From positions 1 to 5,767 of the forward strand of contig PMDX01000334.1 in assembly GCA_003154635.1 (NCBI GenBank): 5,767 nucleotides of DNA. Direction: 5' to 3'. The translations under genes were made by a program, and so were the position numbers. The notes below the pieces were generated by a model. It saw only the letters and a list, made by a program, of their open reading frames with translations, made no database searches and was not told the origin of the DNA. This document shows, one piece after another, positions 1 to 5,445 of the stretch (positions are counted from its first letter, which is position 1; every line of letters begins with the position of its first letter). This DNA comes from Actinomycetota bacterium (GTDB taxonomy: Bacteria > Actinomycetota > Geothermincolia > Fen-727 > Anoxymicrobiaceae).

Positions 1-1
1 C

Positions 2-37
2 TACGACCTCGCCGAGATACTCGAGAAAGCGCTTTAG
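2..37 (+). CDS. C-terminal end of an upstream gene (partial, unidentified)
   Basis: One frame is open from the left edge and ends in TAG at 35-37, giving the tail YDLAEILEKAL. This reads like an ordinary amphipathic C-terminal helix. The stop codon shares bases with the AGGAGG ribosome site of the next gene, so the two genes are probably in one transcript and may be translationally coupled. Only eleven residues are visible, so no family can be assigned. The reading could be chance, because any frame stays open over such a short distance; the stop-to-ribosome-site overlap is the main support. Confidence 0.5.
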   Translation, partial: YDLAEILEKAL

Positions 38-41
38 GAGG
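36..41 (+). promoter_or_regulatory. Shine-Dalgarno site of the FAD-linked oxidase gene
   Basis: A perfect AGGAGG lies six bases before the ATG at 48. It decides the start in favour of that ATG over the internal ATG at 114 (residue 23), which has only a short AAGG two bases upstream, too close for normal initiation. The site overlaps the TAG of the preceding frame. Confidence 0.85.
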
Positions 42-47
42 CCCGGC

Positions 48-1676
48 ATGGCAGTAAAAAGCAGGATTCGAGAAGCACGAAATGAAAGAAGGGTCGTCCA
101 GAGACCTAAGGTCATGGAGAAAGACCCCATTCATAACCGCGAGGAAAACCTCGCGACCGCCCTCGAGGAGCTCAAGAAGGCCCTCGGCGACGAGTGGGCC
201 ACTGATTCTCCGTCCATACTCTGCGGCTACGCGAGGGATCAGAGCATGACCCCCGCTTCTTACTCACATCTGATAGTGATGCCCGCCAGCGTAGAGGACG
301 TCCAGTCAGTTTACAAGATAGCCAACGAGTTCCTCATCGACGTGATACCGTACGGCACCGGCCTTACTACCGCCGGCCTTGCGCTGCCCGCGTACGGCGG
401 CATCACCATGGACCTGCGCCGCATGGACAAGATAATCGAACTCGACGGCGAGTGCATGTTCGCGACCATCGAGCCGGGCATCAACTACCTCGAGCTCCAG
501 GCCGCCGCGCAGCGCGTCGATTGCAGGCTGCTCAACCCATCCACGGCGGCGACCGCGGGCGTCATGAGCAACCACCTCTTCTGCAACATCAACACGATGT
601 CTTCCAAGTACGGTTTCGGCATGGACAACATCATGGAAGTCGAGGTCGTACTTCCGAACGGAGAGATCGTGAGAACCGGCGGGATGGCGACGGGCTCCGT
701 CAAGGGCGCGGTCCAGGGTCCGGGTCCCGATGTCTCCACGCTGTGGCGATACGCGTTCGGTACAATGGGGACCGTCACCAAGATGACGATCCGCCTCTAC
801 CCCGAGGCGCCGTTCCACCAGCAGATTTTCCCCGCGTACGAGGAAGACAAGCTCGAGGTGTTTGCAGAGGCTCTCTACGACGTCGCCCAGGACAACCTGT
901 CGCTCGAGCTCGCCCACCTGATGAACTCCTTCTACGGGATATTCATCGGCGACAACAACAAGGAAGCGAGCAAGGTCACCGAGCTCATGCCGCGCCACAA
1001 CCTGATCACAATCTTCGGTGGTGATACGCAGGAGGAGGCCGACCTCAAGACCGACGTCACGCAGAGAATGCTCATGGAGAGGTACCCGTTCTTCGACTAC
1101 CTCCCCAAAGAGGCCATCGAGCAGATGACCGAGGACAACGAGTTCGTCGACATGGAGAAGTGGGTGAAGTTCTTCAACGTGACGGTGCGAGTCCAGCGCG
1201 TGCGTGGCTCGTTCATCATCGGCGCCCTCATCGACAAGCTAAACAACATGGTTGGCATCGAGAAGGGCATGAGGGACGCCTGCACAAACCAGATCGGCAC
1301 CACCGATGACTCGCTCGCACCCGACGACGCCTCGACTTACCTCCAGCCGTACCACATGGGCCGCTCGGCTTACATGGAGTACGACCTCTACACCAACCAG
1401 GCGGACAAGGACGACCTCATCCGCATCATGTCCGCTTACTTCAACTCGGCACTCAGGGCAATGGGCGAAGGCATGCTATTCGCCGCGGGGCCGACGGCGA
1501 TCATCAAGGGCCTCCTTCCCATTGTGGATACGGGCGTCGCTGTGGCATTCCCGAACCTGGTCCCCTTGATGGAAACATTCACAACGATAAAGAAGGCGGT
1601 TGATCCAAACAACGTATGCTTCCGAAAGTGGGAGTACGAAGACGAGTGCTCGAAGAAACTGCATCTAATGTTCTAG
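48..1676 (+). CDS. FAD-linked oxidase/dehydrogenase (PCMH-type FAD-binding domain)
   Basis: A 542-residue flavoprotein of the vanillyl-alcohol oxidase / 4-cresol dehydrogenase / glycolate-oxidase-GlcD superfamily, which oxidises alcohols, hydroxy acids or alkylphenol side chains and passes electrons to an acceptor. The FAD domain spans about residues 65-255. Visible in order are the entry strand SHLIVMPASVEDV (73-85), the pyrophosphate loop YGTGLTTAG (102-110), GGITMDLRRMDKI (117-129), the VEPG-like IEPG (141-144), GFGMDNIMEVEVVLPNGEIV (189-208) and FGTMGTVTKMTIRLYP (237-252). The cap domain follows, and KKAVDPNN (515-522) matches the family's C-terminal KxxxDPN signature. The end is unusual: FRKWEYEDEC, with cysteines at 524 and 534, replaces the common short PGK-like tail. 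Residues 1-26 are arginine/lysine-rich with no hydrophobic core, so this is not a signal peptide and the protein is probably cytoplasmic. Covalent FAD attachment cannot be judged. It is followed after 107 bases by an array of other flavoproteins on the same strand, suggesting a shared redox pathway. The family call is firm; the substrate is unknown. Confidence 0.9.
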   Translation: MAVKSRIREARNERRVVQRPKVMEKDPIHNREENLATALEELKKALGDEWATDSPSILCGYARDQSMTPASYSHLIVMPASVEDVQSVYKIANEFLIDVIPYGTGLTTAGLALPAYGGITMDLRRMDKIIELDGECMFATIEPGINYLELQAAAQRVDCRLLNPSTAATAGVMSNHLFCNINTMSSKYGFGMDNIMEVEVVLPNGEIVRTGGMATGSVKGAVQGPGPDVSTLWRYAFGTMGTVTKMTIRLYPEAPFHQQIFPAYEEDKLEVFAEALYDVAQDNLSLELAHLMNSFYGIFIGDNNKEASKVTELMPRHNLITIFGGDTQEEADLKTDVTQRMLMERYPFFDYLPKEAIEQMTEDNEFVDMEKWVKFFNVTVRVQRVRGSFIIGALIDKLNNMVGIEKGMRDACTNQIGTTDDSLAPDDASTYLQPYHMGRSAYMEYDLYTNQADKDDLIRIMSAYFNSALRAMGEGMLFAAGPTAIIKGLLPIVDTGVAVAFPNLVPLMETFTTIKKAVDPNNVCFRKWEYEDECSKKLHLMF

Positions 1677-1693
1677 GTCGTCCCCATTGCGTA

Positions 1694-1745
1694 GCGCCGC
1701 GCCCGGAGGGCGAGTCCTCAAGATGGGCGGACCGAGACGCGGCGC
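1694..1745 (+). other. GC-rich foldable element in the gap before copy A
   Basis: GCGCCGCG at 1694-1701 is exactly complementary to CGCGGCGC at 1738-1745. Between them, CGCCC (1700-1704) can pair with GGGCG (1708-1712) around a three-base loop, partly competing with the outer stem. GTCC (1714-1717) can pair with GGAC (1729-1732). The RNA could therefore fold as a closing stem over one or two small hairpins just before the copy A ribosome site at 1771. No U-run follows, so it is not a standard intrinsic terminator. It could attenuate, protect or separate the oxidase message from the array, but high GC alone makes such pairings likely. It does not match a riboswitch class I recognise. Confidence 0.35.
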
Positions 1746-1770
1746 GGCGCCGGGACTCACTTGTTTACCG

Positions 1771-1776
1771 AGGAGG
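1771..1776 (+). promoter_or_regulatory. Shine-Dalgarno site that sets a TTG start for copy A
   Basis: AGGAGG lies seven bases before TTG at 1784. The frame is also open upstream to an ATG at 1616 inside the oxidase gene, but that start has no ribosome site. The translation before 1784 is arginine-rich and unlike the paralogs, whereas the Rossmann motif begins shortly after the TTG, as in the other copies. Confidence 0.85.
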
Positions 1777-1783
1777 GATCGAG

Positions 1784-2869
1784 TTGGGTGGTTATGGTTC
1801 CAGAGAAGTTGTCGTGGTCGGCGCGGGGCTCGCGGGCCTGACCGCGGCCCTCAACCTCGCGCGTGACGGGAAAGACGTTACGGTCCTCGAGAAGTTCGAA
1901 AAGGCCGGGGGCATACCCCTCGCCCACCCCGCCGTCGATGCCACGCCGTTCAACCCCGAGTTGCTAGGCAATTTCATAGGCGTCGAGTTGGGAGAGCCGT
2001 TCCTGTATCCATGCGAAGAATGGAATATGTACTGCTACGACTACAAGGTACCGATGCAGGTAAAGACCCTCAACCTCTACTGCATCGAGAGAGGCCACCG
2101 CAAGACGGCTCTCGACCATCACCTCTACGAGCTCTGCCTGGATGCCGGCGTCAAGTTCGAGTTCAACCACCCGCTGGTCGGCCAGAATGATTTTGCCGAG
2201 CTGCCCGTCGATTCGATCATCTCGACCGGACTGTACTTCGAGGCTTTCGAGGCGTTGAATATCCCTTACCAGAAGGTTTTCGGTTACCTGGGCAAAGGGC
2301 GCTCCAGCAAAGATTATCCGTGCCTCGGTGCGTGGTTCCATGACTACGCGCTGGACTACGCGTACTACGCCGCGTGCAACGGGGTGGTCTTCTGTCTCTA
2401 CTTCGCGCGTGAGCCGGTCAAGGATAGCGAGTTCGAGGAGTACAAGGAGAGGCAGTTCCTCGGCCAGGAGGGCATGGAGTGCCAGCGCTGGGATTACTAC
2501 GAGGGGCTGGTCCCGTGCGCCGCCTACAACACGCCCAGGCTCTTTTCCGGCGACAAGATACTGGCGGGCACGGTATCGGGCATGATCGACCCGTTCGCGC
2601 TGTTCGGAGTCCACGGCTCGCTCGTCTCCGGCAAGCTCGCCGCCATAGCGCACCAGGATAAGGCCGAGGCGTACAAGCTCTTCAAGGAATACTCAAAGTG
2701 GTTCAACCGCAATCTCCTGATACGGAGGGTTTTCAACGCGACGCCGATCGCGATACGCGGCATGATGGGCGGACCCGCCAAGTTCAGCCAGAAACACGCG
2801 AAGCTGTTCAAGAAACCGATGAACGATATCTTCAAGGCGCTTCCCGGCTACATGGTGTTGCCGAAATAA
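1784..2869 (+). CDS. FAD-dependent oxidoreductase, array copy A (divergent member)
   Basis: Starting at TTG, this is a 361-residue flavoprotein with an N-terminal dinucleotide-binding fold. It has VVGAGLAG (11-18) after the first strand, Glu36 at the end of strand two and AGG at 41-43. It then has an ER-G-R/LD stretch (101-111), a central STG (147-149) and a C-terminal FAD-contact segment, AGTVSGMIDP (261-270), followed by GSLVSGKLAA (278-287). This architecture fits geranylgeranyl-reductase-like or amine-oxidase/phytoene-desaturase-like enzymes. Identity with copies B and C is roughly 40% by eye in the alignable segments. Oddities are nine cysteines (77, 84, 100, 118, 180, 198, 204, 233, 245) against two in copies B and C, many tyrosines, a different segment at 44-75 in place of their RPDPAGSWFD motif, and a distinct basic C-terminus. 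There is no signal peptide. It probably has a different substrate or partner from the other copies. A FAD enzyme is likely; the reaction is unknown. Confidence 0.85.
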   Translation: MGGYGSREVVVVGAGLAGLTAALNLARDGKDVTVLEKFEKAGGIPLAHPAVDATPFNPELLGNFIGVELGEPFLYPCEEWNMYCYDYKVPMQVKTLNLYCIERGHRKTALDHHLYELCLDAGVKFEFNHPLVGQNDFAELPVDSIISTGLYFEAFEALNIPYQKVFGYLGKGRSSKDYPCLGAWFHDYALDYAYYAACNGVVFCLYFAREPVKDSEFEEYKERQFLGQEGMECQRWDYYEGLVPCAAYNTPRLFSGDKILAGTVSGMIDPFALFGVHGSLVSGKLAAIAHQDKAEAYKLFKEYSKWFNRNLLIRRVFNATPIAIRGMMGGPAKFSQKHAKLFKKPMNDIFKALPGYMVLPK

Positions 2870-2908
2870 GGGCACTTACGTCAGAGACGATACGAGGGGG
2901 ACACGCAG

Positions 2909-3979
2909 ATGGCAGAAGTTACAATCGTAGGCGGTGGGATATCCGGTCTCATAGCGGCTATCAATCTCGCCAAGAAAGACCACAAGGTCACGATACTCGA
3001 GGGGGAGGCGCGCCCCGGCGGGCTGCCCATCTTCAGGCCGGACCCGGCGGGAAGCTGGTTTGACGTACCGGCGCTCAAGCGCTGGACCGGCGTCGATATC
3101 GAACCGGCGGTGAAACCGATCGATACGTCCTACGCCTACGCATACGGTAAGCAGGTTACCCTGCCGATGAAATCATCCGTGAAGCTGTACATGGTGGAGC
3201 GCGGGTCACGGTCGACCTCGCTGGACACCCTGCTCACGAACGAAGCGCTCTCGCACGGGGTTGAGATCGAGTACAACCACAAGGTGCTGACCCAGGGCGA
3301 TTTCGCGAAACTTCCGCCGAACACCATTGTCGCCACGGGCTTGCAGGTCGAGCCTTACGAGGCGCTCAACGTCCCGTACGAGTCTCTCTACGGCTGGTTC
3401 GCGAAGGGTACGGTCCCGCACGACAAGACCACCGTCTCCCTGTGGCTCGACGACTTCACGCAAGACTACGCCTTCAACTGCACGATAAACGGCGTGATCT
3501 TCGCGCTGCTCTTCCAGAGGCGAATACCTCTGCACAAGGACGGCAAGAAGAAGTACGAGCAGTTGCTCTTCGAGAAGGAGGGCGTGGAGATCAAGGGCTG
3601 GGACGACCTCGAGGGAGGAGCCTGCCCCGTCGGAAGCATCAGGAACCCCCGCCTGTTCCAGGGCGATAAGATCTTCGCGGGCACTCTAGCCGGCGTGATC
3701 GACCCGTTCCTGTTCTTCGGGATGCTCGGGGCGCTGGTCTCCGGCAAGATCGCCGCGATGGCGATCGATGATAAGGGCGAGGCGTACGACGCTTTCAAGG
3801 CTGCGACCCACACGTTCTACCCCTCGTACCTTGCCAAGCGAGCCTTCAACAAGGTTCCTCACGCACTCAGGAAGCCGGCGGTCCGCATGGGCATGAGATT
3901 CGCGACGATACCGGCGATGGAGGAACTCGGGTTGACCCGTCTGGCCAATTTCACGCCGGGCTGGAAAGTCAGCCAGTAA
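2909..3979 (+). CDS. FAD-dependent oxidoreductase, array copy B
   Basis: A 356-residue flavoprotein. The ATG at 2909 is preceded by GAGGGGG (2894-2900) with an eight-base spacer, 39 bases after copy A, so the two are very likely co-transcribed. VTIVGGGISG (4-13) begins the Rossmann fold, Glu31 should bind the adenosine ribose, and PGG (36-38) is the doublet after strand two. RPDPAGSWFD (43-52) is a motif shared with copies C and D. ERGSRSTSLD (97-106) precedes the helix, ATG (142-144) is central, and AGTLAGVIDP (257-266) with GALVSGKIAA (274-283) forms the C-terminal FAD-contact region. At about 356 residues it is shorter than typical amine oxidases or phytoene desaturases (about 450-500), implying a reduced substrate domain. 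Only two cysteines occur (191, 239), both kept in copy C. The tail after 300 is basic and aromatic and could associate with a membrane or partner (inference). No transmembrane helix is evident. The substrate is unknown. Confidence 0.87.
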   Translation: MAEVTIVGGGISGLIAAINLAKKDHKVTILEGEARPGGLPIFRPDPAGSWFDVPALKRWTGVDIEPAVKPIDTSYAYAYGKQVTLPMKSSVKLYMVERGSRSTSLDTLLTNEALSHGVEIEYNHKVLTQGDFAKLPPNTIVATGLQVEPYEALNVPYESLYGWFAKGTVPHDKTTVSLWLDDFTQDYAFNCTINGVIFALLFQRRIPLHKDGKKKYEQLLFEKEGVEIKGWDDLEGGACPVGSIRNPRLFQGDKIFAGTLAGVIDPFLFFGMLGALVSGKIAAMAIDDKGEAYDAFKAATHTFYPSYLAKRAFNKVPHALRKPAVRMGMRFATIPAMEELGLTRLANFTPGWKVSQ

Positions 3980-3998
3980 GAACGAATATTGTATTTAT

Positions 3999-4029
3999 AC
4001 CGGGGGTCGGACCGGTTCCGGCCCCCGGT
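3999..4029 (+). terminator. Strong hairpin just after copy B (possible terminator or processing element)
   Basis: Starting 20 bases after the copy B stop, ACCGGGGGTCGGA (3999-4011) pairs with TCCGGCCCCCGGT (4017-4029). This gives a 13-base-pair stem with one T-G wobble (4007 with 4021) and the five-base loop CCGGT. No T-run follows on this strand (CGATACCC comes next), so a classical intrinsic terminator is not complete. The bases before the hairpin are AT-rich. It may terminate with help from a factor, pause polymerase or protect the 3' end of the A-B message. The structure itself is clear; its role is inferred. Confidence 0.6.
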
Positions 4030-4204
4030 CGATACCCAACGGGATGGCTTGAGTGGAAGGGTCCACTGAATGGCCGCTGAACTCGCCGAATCATCTATGC
4101 AAACCCACTTCAGAAATTCAAGCAGTTACGTCCTACCGGATTCGAAGACCCACTGAGCGTTAGTCCTCGCTCGGACCAAGACGGATGATCAGGGGGGATG
4201 TTGG

Positions 4205-5269
4205 ATGGCGGAAGTAACAATAGTGGGAGCAGGGCTCTCCGGCCTGATAGCGGCGATCAACCTGGCGCGCAAAGACCATAAGGTGACCATACTGGAGCGC
4301 GAGAACCGCATCGGAGGATGGCCCGTATCCAGGCCGGACCCCGCGGGAAGCTGGTTTGATATCCCTGCGATCGAGCGTTGGACCGGGGTCGATATAAGCG
4401 GTTCGGCGAAACTGCTGGACGAAGCTTACACGTACGCCTACGGTAAGCAGTACAAACTCCCACTGACTTCATCGATAAACCTGTACATGGTCGAGCGTGG
4501 AACGCGCTCGACGTCACTGGACACAATGCTCACCGACGAAGCGCTCTCGCTGGGCGTCCGGATCGAGTACAGTCACAATATCCTGACCCAGAGCGAGTTC
4601 GCACAGCTTCCACCAAATACGATCATAGCCACAGGCCTCCAGATCGAGCCGTACGAAGCGCTGAACGTCCCGTACGAGACACTCTACGGCTGGTTCGCCA
4701 AGGGAACGGTGCCGCACGACAAGACCACGGTATCACTTTGGTTCGACGATTTCACAAAGGACTACGCCTTCAACTGCACCGTCAATGGCGTCATTTTCGC
4801 GCTGCTCTTCCAGCGGGATATCCCACTCAAGAAAGACGGCAAGAAGAAGTATATGGAGCTGCTCTTCGAAAAAGAAGGCGTTGAGTTCAAGAGCTGGAGC
4901 GACCTCGACGGCGGAGCCTGCCCCGTGGGCAGCATCAGGAATCCCCGGATCTTCAGGGGCGACAAGATATTCGCTGGCACTATCGCGGGCGTGATCGATC
5001 CGTTCCTGTTTTTCGGGATGCTCGGGGCGCTCGTGTCGGGGCGCATCGCCGCCATAGCCGTCGAGGACAAGCGAGACGCGTATGACGCCTTCAGGAAGGC
5101 CACCAGGACCTTCTATCCTTCATACCTCGCCAAGCGTACTTTCAACAGGGTTCCTCACGCCCTGAGAAGACCGGTAGTCACCCTGGGCATGACGGCCATG
5201 CCTCATATCGAAGATATCGCGATGAAACGCATCGCTAATGCCACACCCGGCTGGAGCGTAATACAGTAG
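4205..5269 (+). CDS. FAD-dependent oxidoreductase, array copy C
   Basis: A 354-residue close paralog of copy B, with about 71 differences in the first 330 aligned residues by hand count (about 78% identical, no gaps). It keeps every landmark: VGAGLSG (7-13), Glu31, IGGW (36-39), RPDPAGSWFD (43-52), ERGTRSTSLD (97-106), ATG (142-144), AGTIAGVIDP (257-266) and GALVSGRIAA (274-283), plus Cys191 and Cys239. IGGW is nearer than copy B to the GG signature of amine-oxidase-like flavoproteins. The ATG follows AGGGGGG (4191-4197) at seven bases. A 225-base gap with a strong hairpin separates it from copy B, so it may be expressed apart from A-B, though I see no convincing promoter. Differences from B cluster at residues 61-90 and in the last 25 residues, so these parts may set substrate or partner choice (inference). 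Its tail ends in TPGW plus four residues. The reaction is unknown. Confidence 0.87.
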   Translation: MAEVTIVGAGLSGLIAAINLARKDHKVTILERENRIGGWPVSRPDPAGSWFDIPAIERWTGVDISGSAKLLDEAYTYAYGKQYKLPLTSSINLYMVERGTRSTSLDTMLTDEALSLGVRIEYSHNILTQSEFAQLPPNTIIATGLQIEPYEALNVPYETLYGWFAKGTVPHDKTTVSLWFDDFTKDYAFNCTVNGVIFALLFQRDIPLKKDGKKKYMELLFEKEGVEFKSWSDLDGGACPVGSIRNPRIFRGDKIFAGTIAGVIDPFLFFGMLGALVSGRIAAIAVEDKRDAYDAFRKATRTFYPSYLAKRTFNRVPHALRRPVVTLGMTAMPHIEDIAMKRIANATPGWSVIQ

Positions 5270-5271
5270 CG

Positions 5272-5361
5272 CAACGGGAGTTCTCAATGACCCGGGTAGC
5301 GAGGTTCACTCCGGGCTGGCAATTGGCGGCAAGCGCGCTGGACGGACAAACGATGCGATAA
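5272..5361 (+). pseudogene. Vestigial C-terminal tail of another array copy
   Basis: Right after the copy C stop, and in a different frame from it, the sequence reads QREFSMTRVARFTPGW (5272-5319). This aligns without gaps to the tail of copy B, AMEELGLTRLANFTPGW (residues 336-352), apart from its first residue. The TRxAxFTPGW core is shared and nearby changes are conservative. The frame continues QLAASALDGQTMR to TAA at 5359-5361. The likeness extends upstream of the ATG at 5287 and there is no ribosome site, so this is a leftover 3' end rather than a small gene. It probably marks deletion of a former copy or unequal crossover between copies. A functional 24-residue peptide from 5287 is the less likely alternative. 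Confidence 0.65.
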
Positions 5362-5388
5362 ACGTACAGAGATGTTATAGAGGCAGGG

Positions 5389-5424
5389 CCAGGGCAAGTC
5401 CCTCTTGCCGGCAGTCCCGCCTGG
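5389..5424 (+). other. Hairpin before copy D
   Basis: GGCAAG (5393-5398) pairs with CTTGCC (5404-5409) around a five-base loop. CCAG (5389-5392) can pair with CTGG (5421-5424) as an outer stem, leaving an eleven-base bulge on the 3' side. It ends ten bases before the copy D Shine-Dalgarno site and has no T-run. It may affect translation or message stability of copy D, or be incidental. Confidence 0.3.
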
Positions 5425-5433
5425 TTTGAACGG

Positions 5434-5439
5434 AAGGAG
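5434..5439 (+). promoter_or_regulatory. Shine-Dalgarno site that sets a TTG start for copy D
   Basis: AAGGAG sits six bases before TTG at 5446. The codons after that TTG read AEVTIVGAG, the same N-terminus as copies B and C, which use ATG at exactly this position. This fixes the start. Confidence 0.88.
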
Positions 5440-5445
5440 ATGTAG

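Noticed and set aside
48..125. Tat or Sec signal peptide in the arginine-rich N-terminus of the oxidase
   Set aside because: The arginines are not followed by a hydrophobic stretch or a cleavage-like site.
306..998. Long open frames on the minus strand and in other frames inside the genes
   Set aside because: They overlap clearly recognisable flavoprotein genes, have arginine- and histidine-rich biased composition and no family motifs. They are by-products of GC-rich third positions.
1616..1783. Upstream extension of copy A to an ATG at 1616 inside the oxidase gene
   Set aside because: There is no ribosome site, the translation is arginine-rich low-quality sequence, and the paralogs begin at the position matching the TTG at 1784, which has AGGAGG at ideal spacing.
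2564..2593. Apparent loss of the Asp of the GD FAD motif (AGTVSG in place of GDAAG) in copies A to C
   Set aside because: Geranylgeranyl-reductase-like proteins have GD here, but amine-oxidase-like flavoproteins naturally carry AGT-type sequence. This is better read as a family trait than as a damaged cofactor site.
4053..4163. Small GTG-initiated frame of 36 codons in the gap between copies B and C
   Set aside because: It has no Shine-Dalgarno site, no resemblance to the paralogs and no recognisable composition. It is probably chance.
4030..4204. Promoter or tRNA in the gap before copy C
   Set aside because: No convincing -35/-10 pair at 16-18 base spacing was found. The GATTCGAAGACC stretch resembles a T-loop but lacks the paired arm and acceptor stem.
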